In this document: positions 35,455 to 47,659 of the stretch, piece by piece | Position numbering within the stretch: the first letter of the stretch is position 1 | Layout of the letters: each line of letters begins with the position of its first letter | Source: Pseudisothecium myosuroides | Lineage: Eukaryota; Streptophyta; Bryopsida; Hypnales; Lembophyllaceae | Assembly: GCA_951799445.1 (NCBI GenBank) | Contig: OX637288.1 | Span: 7,690,501-7,754,500 of the forward strand | Direction: 5' to 3' | DNA: 64,000 nucleotides | Made by a program: the position numbers and the translations under genes | Notes under the pieces: model-generated | The model's database searches: none | What the model saw: only the letters and a program-made list of their open reading frames with translations | Told to the model about the DNA's origin: nothing

Positions 35455-36309
35455 CATTGGTAGTCATTATGTTGATTGGTTCGAAGGGTGAATGCAGGTT
35501 CTAGGTCTTATCGAAAACATGAGTTATTTCAAGTGCCCCAATTGTGATGAGCGAAGTGACGTGTTCGGGCACGGAGGCGCTCGTGCAACTGCGGAAGAAA
35601 TGGGCATGGATTTTCTAGGGGAGGTGGATTCGTTAACTCTAATTTGATGATTTGCAAATGCAACGACTTGCTGCTCACCTCAGAGTACATTTATTGCGGA
35701 GTAAGTTTTCTCTCTAGCTTTATGAGAAGCAACTTTGTTCGTGTTGCAGGTACCACTGAATATTGAGATTTGTCAGACTTCAGATGCTGGTAGTCCTATT
35801 GTTGCATCAGCACCAACTAGTGCAGCTTCCATTGTCTACAGGGGCATTGCAGTACAAATAGCGGCCAAGTTAATGGACTGGGTTTCCTCTGGTGTAGGTG
35901 TTGGAGTCCGCACGAGAGTAGAGTAAGCTGTGCATGCATCTTGGATAATACCCTACATTTGAGTCTATTATGTAGTCTCGCTATCATCTGGTGTCAAGCA
36001 CAAGCAAAAGATGAGCGAAATGGCATGCAAGCTGCGCTTACAACGTAGAGCAGTCCAATGGTTGCCGGGCGAATTTCTGAGAAATGTCCATTACAGGCAT
36101 GGAGTCACGCGTAAATAGCTGCACACAGGTGTGCTGAGAATAAGGTATGGGAGGTGACTTATTTGACCTTGGTCTGCTCCATTGACATAAGAAGTATCAT
36201 GATTCATGACAACTTCAGTGTGGTAAGGTGGAAGCTGTTGACATGTCATGCGCTGAATGTACTACCTGGCTTGACGTTGTGGAGTTATTTTCAGCTTGTC
36301 TGGAGCTGC

Positions 36310-36315
36310 AATAAA
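36310..36315 (+). terminator. Poly(A) signal AATAAA of INDH copy 3
   Basis: Same context as in copies 1 and 2. Confidence 0.4.
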
Positions 36316-37081
36316 CAAGCACTTTTCTAAACCTCTATATACTTGTGAACGATTGTAGGCTTTTTGCCTTTCTCAGAGTTTATATTTAGTTGCAGGAAGT
36401 GGAGATTTTCTCAAGTGGATGATTGTTGTACCACCTCAAACTGAGTAGTGATGAGTCCGAGTATTTTTCTCTCTTCACTAAACCTCAATTATGCCGCACT
36501 ACACCAGGACAGGATGGCGCCTCATCTCCAGTATGGTACTTGCCGATTTCACAACCTTTTTGTAGTTCTCCATGACACACTCCGAGCAGACAGGAGAGGC
36601 CCCATGTTTAGATAGCAGCGAAACTTGCTCGTGGTAGTAATCCCAGCAGTTCTCAGGGGTCAAGCTGTATTGAAACGGTGGCAGAAGGTCGACTTAGGTT
36701 GAAATCTACGATGCAAAGGCTCAACCCAAATATTGCTCAGCGAGACATCAGCCCTGTGTTATAGCAATTGGATGTGCTTTGCTGTGTTTTTTCTTTGGGT
36801 CTTTTGTATACTAAGATTTCTAAAAGGCACTAAAGGTGTTTCATTCAATTGAATACAGACAGTGGAGAAATAGTTTTGAGGGCAGACGTTGTCTTTGATC
36901 TTTTCTAGGCAATCAGTGAAGCAGAGAACTATCCCACCGTGCTATTGTTCTAGTTATGCCCCTGAAACCTTGATAAGTCAGGGAGCAAGGGAAGTGACAT
37001 GCAATTTCTTAAAAACAATCTGTGTATTGATTCATTTTTCTTTCATAATGCGCTTGGTGATCATGTTGACTAGATGATGCG

Positions 37082-37217
37082 TAATTATATTCCCAAGAAG
37101 CTTATGTGTTTTTCTAGCTTTCCAAACAGTTTTAGAAAATTATGATGAATATTGAGATTGTATGAGGCTACCCAAAGTCGCATTTTGGTCCCCATAAGAC
37201 CAATGGGACTTTAGAGG
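37082..37217 (+). mobile_element. TTAA-target MITE, right-end relic
   Basis: Matches the last 136 bases or so of 17705-18275 and ends at TTAA (37218-37221). The left part is cut at the rearrangement point where the INDH 3' flank stops (about 37080). Confidence 0.65.
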
Positions 37218-37221
37218 TTAA

Positions 37222-39535
37222 TCCAATGTGGCACATGACATGGGAGGTGCGTAATTTCTTAATCCTAATTTATAGCAATTGGTACTACTCCAAAATACTT
37301 GTACACAAAGCAATGCTAAAATCGTCATCTTTCTTATTATCTAAGAAATTCAACTATATTATCCTTGAACTAACTTGTTCAAGTACATCCTTCCAAAATT
37401 TTAGAGTGACAATTGCCATTGATTACACATTCAATGTGCCTAACCTTCCAAATGGAGTTTCTTTTAGTCCTTTCCAAAGTTTTGTCGTTCAATAATTTAA
37501 TGAAAATTGTGTATGTTACACAACTTGTGCAATTTAGTCAATATGTGGAAAAATGGATTGAGGTGAGTGATCCTAGAATTAGTTTATGGAATTTACACTA
37601 GAAGAGAAAGGAGTATTTTAAGTATATTCCTAGTAGTATAGTCCTATAAGTAATGATCTTTTAGGAAATTTTTAGAAATTTTTACTAAAAACACATGCAT
37701 TTCTAGTATAACTTTACTAAAAATCTCCTAAAAGGTCATTATTTAAAAAACTATACTATTAGGACTACACTTAAAACACCCCTTTCTCTTGTAGTGTTTG
37801 TGCATTATACTACCTTCAAGACAAATGAGCATCAACTTTGGCTACTTTGAGAGTGAGTGGCATTAAAAAAAATTAAAAAGAAAGGAATTTGCAAGTTGTA
37901 AAGGATGACTGGGAGTACTATAACTCAAAACTGACTAAGTAGATGCTGATTCCAATGTGGAGTAAATAACAAATTGGCTATCAAATTTTATTGGTTGCTG
38001 CAATCTTGGCTAAAATCTAATTTTTTTGAGGATTTCCACCAATGTACATGTAGCTATTGAAAATTTTAAGTAGCAATGAAGCAAATTTTAGCCAATTTTG
38101 TAATCCCTACTTGAGATTACATGGATAAAAACTATATCCAACAAACTTTGATATTCATCTTTCTGGAAATTATGTTATAAATTAAAGGTGGTATTGGATG
38201 AAAGGAAAATTGAAATTGCTAAAAACTTTTATAGAAGTTGAGAATTGTAAATCTCAATGGTGAGAATGTTCTAGTAAACAACATCTATTCCATATTTTTG
38301 TTTTTATTCTTGTAATTTTCAAAATTGAGTTAAAAAATGATTGTGTGATTTTTTTACAAATCACGGTCCGCAACATAAAGCTCGTCATTATTTTCAATTC
38401 ATTATTTAAAATCATGGTTTAAATGTCTTTGAGTACATATCAATCTACACCCAAAAATGAAATTAATCAATCTTTTCTTAGAACATTGTTTTACTTGCCC
38501 GCTTTGACATTGAAGTAAAAAAGAACTTATAACTTTTGCAATATTTATTGGAATGATGTGAAACAAACAATCACATGTAGATTAGGATGATTAGCATCCA
38601 ACCAAAAAATTTGATGCAAAAAAATTTCAAATGATGAAGAGGAGATATGGGTCGTTGCAAGAAACACTTGCCTTTTTTGTCTCAAAAGGGTCTATTTCAA
38701 TGAAGTACCCTGACTTTTGGAATAAAATTTTAAAAAATAAAATAAAATATGATAAATTTTAAATCATTCAAAATAATGCAGGTGTACAAATTCAGGCCCA
38801 AAAAATTTATCACTTAAATTTATGCACAAAAAAAGGGCTAAAAAAATAGATAAAATAGTTGTAAATTAAAAAAAAACTAAAAGAATCATTTTTCCTAACT
38901 TAATGATGCTCTTTTTTAACCATTTGCATCTTTGGAAGAAAGCAAATTGTGTTCTTTGCACTTGCACAAAGGTGGTGCACTTTGAGCACATGTGAAAGGT
39001 GGATACTTTAATTAGTATTTTCTTAAAATCTTTTTGTGGTCTTGTATAACTTTCATAGAAGTCCTCATCCCCCAATTTTGACCTCTAACTTTGTATTTTT
39101 AGGTTGAAAATAGTACTAAAAATCCCTCCAAATGGCAAAGGTAGATTCCAATTGGAAGCTATCTTAAAATAGTAAAATAATTTTTTTAACTAGAAAAAAT
39201 TACTCAATGTCTACAACTACTATATGTACCTTCATGTCAAATTTCATATATAATTGATATATGACACAAAAGTTACAAGCAAAAAAACACTTGTATGAGG
39301 CGAAGGGGACAGAAAAAGGACAATTAATTCTTGCAATCACCCATATCTATACCTTAATCCAATTTGGCTCATGACATGGAAGATTGATTATTTTTCAAAT
39401 TTTGTGATATTATAATTTGCACCTATGGAATTATATTGTTGAAGAGAATTAGATATTGAAAAGTAATAGTGATGGTATTTTAATCCCATGGGGAGGATAG
39501 AGTCTTTTGTTGCAGAGGAATGGCTCAAGATTAAG
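37222..39535. repeat. AT-rich spacer S1+S2 moved into the unit D 3' flank
   Basis: Matches 18280-20460 in order. It lies between the INDH copy 3 3' flank and the gene D tail, where units A and B have only flank. Contains a family 2 element (about 38650-39345). No gene. Confidence 0.65.
37596..37796 (+). mobile_element. CACTA-type MITE, 201 bp, both ends present
   Basis: Starts CACTAGAAGAGAAAGG and ends CCTTTCTCTTGTAGTG, with TTA before and TTT after. Plant CACTA (En/Spm) elements begin CACTACAAGAA. Non-coding. Confidence 0.75.
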
Positions 39536-39575
39536 GTAAGGGTTCAAGGGTAGGATGCACAACAATTGTGGGTTA

Positions 39576-40308
39576 GGGTCGTTGCAAGAAACACCCCCTG
39601 TTTTTGTAGCGTTTGCACAATACTTGTGATTTTTAGCTGGAGTACTTTAAAATTAGAAAAATAATTTTAAAAAAATATTAAAAAAATATGTCTAATGTAT
39701 ACACCTTTATGAAGAAGGTACCCTAGGAAGGAAAAGAAAAAAAATTCTCTAAGTAGGAGAACTAGAAAAGTGCAAAATCTCACGAAAATCGGTATTTTGA
39801 CATTTTAATTTGTAAAAAATAGGAAAAGCAACTTTTTTTAAAACTTGAAATTGGCCATTTGGGAAGAGTTGATGATGATGAGATTTCACCAAAAGAATGA
39901 TCTTAAAACCATCTTCATTGTTCAAAAATTGCGTGCAATAGGAGTGCTATTTGCACTCATATGGAGGACACAAAAGAACATATCTTTAGATTTTATTTGG
40001 TAGGAATATACTTTCCTACTATGCAAATAGACCATGTAAATTTCAGCTCTAGATTGTTAAATTTGAGGACTCCTAATGTAGTAAAAATCCCTAAACCTCA
40101 AAGTGTGACAAAGTAACATAAATGATTTTAAAATATAAAATGTTTTTTGAAAATTTCTACAAAATAAGGGATCTGATTAACATCAAGTTAGATACGATCC
40201 TTTGAAATTTCATATTCATTGGACTTGTGCTTCAAAAGTTATTGTAGAAGATAACAACATCACTCCAATTGTGACGGAGAATAGTACAAGTGTTTCTTGC
40301 AATGACCC
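39576..40308 (+). mobile_element. Family 2 MITE, 733 bp
   Basis: The ends GGGTCGTTGCAAGAAACAC and GGGTCATTGCAAGAAACAC are inverted, and both flanks read GTTA. It sits in a fragment of AP2-like 3' flank (39525-39575). The interior differs from 19600-20293. Confidence 0.7.
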
Positions 40309-40336
40309 GTTATATATTTATTCTTTTTATTCTTAA

Positions 40337-41216
40337 CCCCTGAAGGATCAACCTACTATTTTAGCAACATAGAAATTTTCGGCAAGTACCTCTGACTAGA
40401 AATTTGTATATTTTAGGGTGAAATTTTAGTAGAAGGTGCGGACTAGGAATATCTTTCATATGCACTAAATTTTATGACATTTGGAAATATGAGTCAAAAG
40501 TTATGGCCTAATTTGTTATTTGTTTCCCAACTTGGGCAGTTTGGGCAAATCAGAAAAAATCACTTTTTTAGAAACAAAAATTTGAAATTGGTTTTCTAAA
40601 TTTATATACATGTCGAAAGTTTTGATTCATTCCATTTTGATCAATGAGTCAAAAGTTATGAGGAGTTTTAGTTTGCGGGTAGTTATGGATTCTCTACTCT
40701 AAAACAAACTTTGAAGTCGTTTATTTCACTCAATTTTTAATATTTTTTGAAAAAATCATAGGATGTAGATTTTTTATAAAAATATTACAACCATTGGGAT
40801 TGACATTTTTCAATTCTATAATTAAATTCTTAACAATTTTGTATTTTGAATCATTCTCTACTTCTTTCTACTTACTAGTTTTTTCCTATATATTGTACAA
40901 TTCCAAATGATTTGAAAAATTTTAAGCATGTAACCAACTTATTTCAGAAAAAGAAAATTAAAAAAAGCACCACCATTTCCAGCATTTTTTCCTACAAATG
41001 TGAGCCGTTGTGAAGTGCAGTTGCCCTGTTTTTTGCAAGGACAAAAAAAGGATTTCTGCCAATTCAAATGCTAATATCTTCCAATCCGCACAGTAGAAAA
41101 TTCTGAAATTTTTTCCACATCTTCTAAAGCTAGCATACTATAAGATCCTACCGTTACATGTGTCCAAAAATATTTTTTTCTAAAATTCGGTACTTGTACT
41201 AGAAATGGCAGTTTTG
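40337..41216 (-). mobile_element. TTAA-target MITE, inverted, one end deleted
   Basis: Begins after TTAA (40333-40336) with CCCCTGAAGGATCAACC and follows 27191-28102 in the opposite direction. Its other end is lost at 41216, where the gene D flank resumes (gagatattgcaactctggcg). The target is visible in units A and E as gattcTTAAttatc. Confidence 0.7.
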
Positions 41217-41546
41217 GAGATATTGCAACTCTGGCGACAATGTTACGAAACCACAGACAAAGAGTAAAAATGTACTTCCATTTATTGTGGTTACAAAACA
41301 TAAGACTTGATAGTTCTTAATGTAACTTTTCCAATCTGTGTAAGACCTGTATGCTACCATTAAATTACAAATTATGCTACATGTACTGTACATAAGTGTA
41401 CCCAACTCTCAGACGAGGGCTTCCTGGGCTTCCCCTCCATCAGGTGGCGGAGTCATGAGCCCTGGACAATTTTGTTGATGCATGCTCTGCTCCGTCTCCA
41501 CCTCAAAGCTTGGAACTCCTTGGTTGACATCTTGCAGTTGCTGCTG

Positions 41547-43366
41547 TTAAAGGCAAAACTGACATGACCACTGAGGGTTTTGAATCCTGGATTCTTGGAG
41601 TTGTTGCTGCTGAATGCGTTGTTGATGTTGCAACTGCGAAATTAGGGAACGAAATTCTCGGAAATGTTGTTGTTGATCAGAAATCTGCTGTTGAAGAGTG
41701 CGCACAAGTGTTTGAAATAAGTCCAATTGGTCACTGCCGTTCAGACTCATTCCACTCTCTGTGTTGGTTGGCAGTTGTGAAACTGGTAGAGCAGATCCTT
41801 CTTGAGTACCAAGGCTATGGCTATTTGAAAGCACAAGACCCTGAACATCATCCGTCAAAATGTGTCAGAATTCTAATCTAACGAGGCTAGTGCATTAGTG
41901 ATAAGGCAGAAACCCACTAAAGCCTGCGCTTCCTTTCCCGTGGCTTTAGAAATCATTCATTTATAAAGCCAACACATGGCCACATAAAATAGTATTTGGA
42001 TATATCGCATCCAAAGATGCTTGTTGAAGAGACACTGTAAATGCAGCATCTCAAGATTCAAATGTGACTGGGACCCTAGTTACTACTTGAAACACCGATA
42101 ATTCATCGCTTATTCAAGTGGCATCCACATCGTACATATTTCAATGCATTAGAAACCTCTCACGAACGGGAACAAGACCTAAAAATAGATTCCGTTCTAT
42201 TAGTGAAAACCACTCAAAAGCAGAGGAAATAAGTTGCTTACTTCATGCATTCCGTTGAAAGAATGTGATATGCATTCCAAACCATGATTGTCAAGCATGG
42301 CCATACCCATTCCCGAGTTCTCCGCCTCACTCACAAGGGCTGGCTGTTGATGTTCAGCTGAGTTCAACAAGCTCGGCATAGAGAAATCCTCATTTACCTC
42401 ATCGTGTCCTGGTGTCGACTGAACTTCGCAAGCTTCAAACAATTCCTGTGGCAATAAGGCTGCCTCCGCCTTCTTCTTCTTGAAATCTTCATAAACCTTC
42501 TTTGCTTGACCCCTCACCCACGCCCTGAGCTCCAGGCCAGTGAGGCTTCGTTCTTCTTCACTCATGGGGGGGACCGGAAACCAGCCATCCAGCAAACCTG
42601 CATCTCTGTTGTAGTAGAAGGCAGCAATGAGAAACTTATTGTGTGCCTCTTGTGGGGTGGCGAACCTCCCAAGTTCGAGCCTTGGCACTTTTTCGCCGTT
42701 CCACATGGGAGGTGTCAATCGCGCATCATACATCACCTTGGTGCCACCTTGCTTGTCCACCAGTTTTCTGGGGTGCACACCTTTCAAGGTTGCCTCTCTG
42801 AACTTAATCCACACATAGGCGCCTAGGAACAGGACTATTGCTACGTAAATATCTCGAAAATCTAAAGAACTTCGTGAGTATGCCTTAGAGCCACCCCTGT
42901 CGACATTCCCCGTGAGGTAATGGTATACCAGCGACAGCAGAACCACTGCTGACACAACAACGGCGTAAGACGGTATTGAGGGCTCTGAGGGCTCTGAGGG
43001 AGAACTCTCCCATGTCTGACGCGCACATGATTTCCAAAGGGAGTAGATACGCGCTCGACGAGTCTCCCTGGCTTTGAACCAATCATTTAGTGATCTTTGG
43101 ATTGCGTTCACCAGTCGTAGCTTGGAATCCAAAATTGACAAGAAATCTGGAAGTAAATGACGGTCATGTTGGATGTCCACCACCCAACAAACCTTTGCAC
43201 TGCCTACGATTGCCCTCGAATGTAACTCGAAACCAAAAACAAACAGTGTCTCCTTCATGGCTGCAGCACCAGCCAAGCCTCCATCACGCACTCCGGACAA
43301 ATCCGAATAAAACCACGCACATACATCTGAAGGCAAGCGCCCACAAGAGCTCAAATCCTCTTCCAT
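41547..43366 (-). pseudogene. AP2-like membrane protein gene, copy D (nonsense codon)
   Basis: Exon 1 is 43366-42242 (375 codons), the intron 42241-41841 (donor GAA|GTAAGC), and exon 2 41840-41547, ending in TAA after 97 codons. Read through, the same frame continues as QQLQDVNQGVPSFEVETE and on to the APPPDGG-like tail (TPPPDGGEA), so the TAA is a single nonsense change in an otherwise conserved frame. The two-TM segment and AP2-like domain (LGRFATPQEAHNKFLIAAFY) are kept. The N-terminus is the most divergent of the five (MEEDLSSCGRLPSDVCAWFY). The usual upstream promoter lies about 1 kb away beyond an insertion, and there is no conserved uORF. A truncated 472-aa product is possible. Confidence 0.62.
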
Positions 43367-43479
43367 GGCCTCTAGTCCGCAGTATCCCGCACCCCACTGG
43401 CGTCGTCACAGAGACTAACAAATGCAAACTCAAGGGCCAGGGCGAAAAACTGCACGCGCGCACACACAACAATTTCCGT

Positions 43480-44400
43480 TAAGTGCGATCGATGACCTCG
43501 ATGCAAGAGTCGATCAAAACCTTCAATTCCTTGCTTTCTCCTGAAATAATACCGACACCCACCCAGTAGAGGAATTTGCATGTGTGGCCAGTGGTTCAGC
43601 AGCTTAATTATCGTGTTGTCGCTGATAAGCTGATTCTTGCACTGGGATGGGAAATAATATAGACTGAGCTAGGAATGCATGATAGAATGTATGACACATT
43701 GGGTAGGGTTAGTGGACATAACTGGGTTTCCAATATCGACACCTGTAATTACATTTGCTTTCTTGCTCTGTTAATGTCGATACGGGAATGTGGAGGAGGG
43801 CAGTTGGTGACTCCTCAGCTTCCCTGCTTCTCCTGCGTGCTTCGCCGCGAGCTGTGTGTTCTTGGTGGTCGCTAAGGTTGTTTCAGTCTCTGCTCTGCTG
43901 TGGTTCGCTCGTGTTGGCTCCTGATCGCTTCGTCGTCTAGCTTGATCTTGGCCTTGGGCAATCGAATCTCCTTCGGGCAATCTGCTGCGGCGACCTGCTT
44001 CGATGATCTGATGCGGGCGATCTGGTCTTCGAATTCACGCGTGCTTGGGCTTTTATTGAATTTGTGGTCCTGTCTGTTTGGGTGCACGTCGCTGGTACTG
44101 TACGTCGTGGTCGTTTGGCTTGTTCTAGCTCGGCTGCCACAGATCGTGGTGGTTCTTGCTAGATTGTACTTCCCGCTGGATCTAAGTTGTGTAAGCTGTT
44201 GATATATCTCGGTCTTGGGCTGATTTTGTTCGCTAGATCTCTGCTAATCTCTATCGGTTAGTGTCGATGCTATCTAGATCGATATATATAGCTAAGTTGG
44301 ATTCTAACCAACTCCGCATATATTGTATACTACGTTACGTACTTTAATATTCTGTCGAAATTTCCCCAACCTCTATTTGCATACCGTACCGACAAAGCTC
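43480..44400. other. Insertion between gene D and its old promoter
   Basis: A GC-richer block with no counterpart in the other units. It separates gene D from sequence matching the other promoters (44400-44850, e.g. gactgacaacacaaaagtgg region). It could be a solo LTR or other element end, but no clear terminal repeat or target duplication was found. Overlapping short ORFs on both strands are compositional. Confidence 0.4.
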
Positions 44401-44599
44401 GTGAAATTCACACTCGTTCCACACAACTGACAACACAAAAGTGGGTGAACTCCCGGTCGACAGGAGCAGACAGTGGAACATGCAAACGTCTGCAAAAGCT
44501 TCAGAAGAAATAACTGACTCACGAGCTGCCTGAGGAAGTGGTGAGCTAAGTTAGCTCACTACATGGCGTAAGTGCTCAAGGGCTCGGCTTGGGTGGCTT

Positions 44600-44770
44600 T
44601 GTACTGACAATTGGGGGGATAATTGTACAGACAATTGGGGGGTAGTAAGACCGTGAAATTATTATTGTAATAATCAAAGGGGGAAACACTACCTGGGGGA
44701 GTCAAAGGGGGGAACAAAGGGGGTAAGAAGACCGTGAAAGGGTCAGACGGGGGGGGGAGAAGACACGTGG
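44600..44770 (+). promoter_or_regulatory. G-run promoter relic of unit D
   Basis: G-runs of 5-9 with the motif gtacagacaattggggggta, as in the other units, but now about 1.2 kb from the gene. Confidence 0.4.
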
Positions 44771-45436
44771 CAGTCTCGGAGTCTGGAAACGTAAGGAATT
44801 ACACACACGTCAATGACAGACTTCAAGCTCAACTATGTCATTGATATCAAAAAAATAACTTTTGCAATACCGTACGTGAAGGTCTGATTCGGCAGTGAAG
44901 TGCCAAATTAGTTTCTTTTTCAGGCGCAAAGGGATTTGGCAGGTGGTTATAATTTAGGATATTCCAGAAATTCACTTGTAATCTTCCAAAAAATTCACTT
45001 GTAATATTTTCAAAAATTTAGACATCCCAAAAAATATTTAATTTATGTTTGAATCTGACCTTTACATAGGATATCTAAGGTAGAGGCACCCAATGGCATC
45101 TCTGTACTCGATGGCGTCCCTTTCTAAGAAGAAGTGTCATTTTGAAATGCAATTCTAGGTGGACCATACATGGCTTATTATTTTAGTCAAAAAATAATAT
45201 GGTATGTCTACATTTAGGTTCTAAAATGACGCCCCTTCCTAGAAAGGGACTCCATTGGATACAGGGACGATTTAAAGTGCCTCTACCTTATCCCAATGAC
45301 ATGTAAGAAAGATTCACATGTAGATTAAGATGATTAGCATCCAATCAAATAATCTCATGCAAGAATTTCAATTTATAAAGTCAATAGTGACTGTCAGAGT
45401 TCTCAAAAAATCTAAAGTGGGCTCCTTAGTCAATTA

Positions 45437-46489
45437 GGGATTAAATGGCCAATTTCATTAAAATGGCGGTATTCTGTTAATTTGGCACTTTTAGCAATTT
45501 AGACCACACAATCTGAATTGTTTTTTCTGTACCAAAATCTATACCAGTACTAGATTTTTGAAATCTATATCAATCCTAGATTTTTCAGACTGTAGGCGGG
45601 TTTGATATCTATGTCAGTCCTAGAATTTTGAAATCTAAAACTGACCTAGATGCTAGCAATGTACACTTGTCCTAGATGTCACGGTGTGAAAATAGCATAT
45701 GGAATAGAGTGATTGCAAGAAACACTTGTCCTATTTTTTGTCCCCTTGCCTTCAAAAATTGGCTTTTTGCTCATAACTTTTGTATTGTTTGTCCATTTGG
45801 CATGAAATTTGGCATGAAGGTAGATGCTAAAATTGCAGACCTTGAGTAATTTTTTCAAATTTTTTCAAATTAGATTACTATTTTTAATCTGCCCCCGATT
45901 GGATGTCTACCTTGGTCATTTTGGGGGGTTTTAGTCCTATTTTTGACCCAAAAATGAAAATTTGAAGTCACAAATTGGACATGTTGGAGGTCTACTATCA
46001 TTACAAGGACTGACGATGAGTTTTTATGAAAATAGCAACATGTCGATTGCACACATGGGGTCAAAGTGACCTTCCTTTGCCGAAAGCTACAAAGAGGAGA
46101 AAATTTTCCTTCATGAATTTTTTGGTGCAATACGAGTTTAGTCTTCTCTAGCAAAATGGCTTTTTTATGAAATTTTTTTGAATTTTTTTTGAATTACCAA
46201 AAATGAAAATCTCCACAGACCCCTTTTCTGCTATTTTTTGTTCCCACTGGCTTTTGCAGTACTTCGTAGTAGTCCGTAGTACTGCATAGTACTAAATCAA
46301 CGGTTTAGATCTGCAGGCGCCTTAAATCAACGGTTCAGATTTGTTGGGGTGCTTCTAAAATGTAGTATTGGTAGTATTGCAAAGTACTGCCAGCCCTATG
46401 GCCAAAAAACGCAGTTTTGATGGATAAACGTGAAGTGTTTCTTGCAACTACCTAGTACCGCCATTTTAATGAAATTCGCCATTTAACCC
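45437..46489 (+). mobile_element. TTA-target MITE (family 3), carrying a nested element
   Basis: TTA on both sides (45434-45436, 46490-46492). The inverted ends GGGATTAAATGGCCAATTTC and GGGTTAAATGGCGAATTTC continue as attaaaatggcggta. The 3-bp TTA target fits PIF/Harbinger-type elements. Host sequence is 45437-45707 and 46453-46489. Confidence 0.7.
45708..46452 (+). mobile_element. Family 2 MITE nested in the family 3 element
   Basis: The ends AGTGATTGCAAGAAACACTT and GGTAGTTGCAAGAAACACTT are inverted, with TAG on both sides. Much of the interior is an inverted match to 19600-20293, so it is older or more diverged than the spacer copies. Confidence 0.7.
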
Positions 46490-46492
46490 TTA

Positions 46493-47659
46493 AATGGAGG
46501 GCTGGTGACCGTGAAAATCATCCCTTTTGGCATTGTATGACATCATTTTCTTTGAAAAAATCAAAAGTGTTCAAAAGTATTTACTATTCATGATCTCTCT
46601 TTTCTACACAAAATTTTGAGGATGAATATTTGCACTTTTGTCGTACACATACGGATTCTTTCATCAACCAGAAAATGGACGCGACGTCGTTTATGGGTTA
46701 AACTTCTCTTGCCCAAGTTTGCAAAAAATCCAAAGTCATTAAAAAATAATGGGGCCTTAAGAGATCCAGTACAGCTGGACCAACAATGCAAAAAGAATAT
46801 ATAAAAATTAAAAAATTATTTGGCAAAATTTTTTTGGGGGGAGAACATAATTTTTGTTTTAAAATTTTAAAATGTTTAAAATTTAATAATCACAATCTAA
46901 CATGGCACCTCATATGAGGTTTCCTTTGCTGAGAGTAATGTTCATTTATGGTCCTAAACCTCTAATCTAAAGACATTGTAGTTTGCAACTCTTTAGATTA
47001 TAGTTGGATCTTTTTTTAAATTGAAACAACCTTCTTCTATGACCAATTGAATGAAATGGAAGTAAATAATATAATCCTACAAAAAGAAAAAGAAAAATGT
47101 ACAAAATTCAAAAAAATTTAGACATTAAAGATTTAAAACCACAAGAGGAAGATGGGTTTTTTTCCCTTGGTTATACTTTTTCCTTTTGTATGAACAAACC
47201 TCCAACTGTGACGGGAATATTTATCCTTACAAGAATTTTTATTCATTAGAGAAAATTTCAAGCCTCTGGAGGGCTGCTCCACAACCCTCCAAGGTATCCT
47301 AAAGTTTCATTTTTGGGGATTGAAAAAATCATTTTTTTCCTATTCCCGCCTACTTGAAATTGTAGTGGCAGTGGCGCAGGAACTAAATTTTAAGAGTTTA
47401 AAATTTAGTTATTTTTTTAAAAATTAATCTAAAAATATTATTATTATTAATTTTTTTTTTAAATTGCAAAATCTGACTATTTCGGCGAGTAGTCATCTTG
47501 GCTGATTGCTCACTACGGCACTTTTCCAAAGTGATAGACCAAGTTTTGAAATAGCTTGATTTGTCACTTTGGAGGCCTAAAAAATTTATTTCTAAAATTT
47601 ACACACAAAAAAAGAGCTAAAAAATAGATAAAACAATAGTAAATTAAAAAAAATTCAAA
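46493..47659. other. AT-rich DNA, nothing recognised
   Basis: No gene or clear element. The 67- and 62-codon ORFs near 46.6-46.8 kb are opposite-strand shadows of the same bases and are not supported. Confidence 0.5.

Larger units (their letters stand above)
32180..35926 (+). pseudogene. INDH: INDH/NUBPL copy 3, 5'-truncated, intron invaded
   Basis: Exons are 32180-32277, 32760-32886, 33252-33337, 35498-35623 and 35750-35926, with the same lengths and phases as copy 2. The first exon keeps its acceptor (TTTTTTCATGCAG|GG), unlike copy 2. Changes at conserved sites suggest decay: [10 protein letters not shown] for [18 protein letters not shown] for CPNCGERS, and a G-to-T change in the last base of the 32886 exon (Gly to Cys after splicing). 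The intron between exons 3 and 4 is 2160 bases because a 1953-bp element sits in it. No P-loop exon is visible upstream. Frames remain open. Confidence 0.72.

Noticed and set aside
43771..44202. Several overlapping ORFs on both strands
   Set aside because: They overlap in opposite frames in a GC-richer inserted block; none has a recognisable domain.
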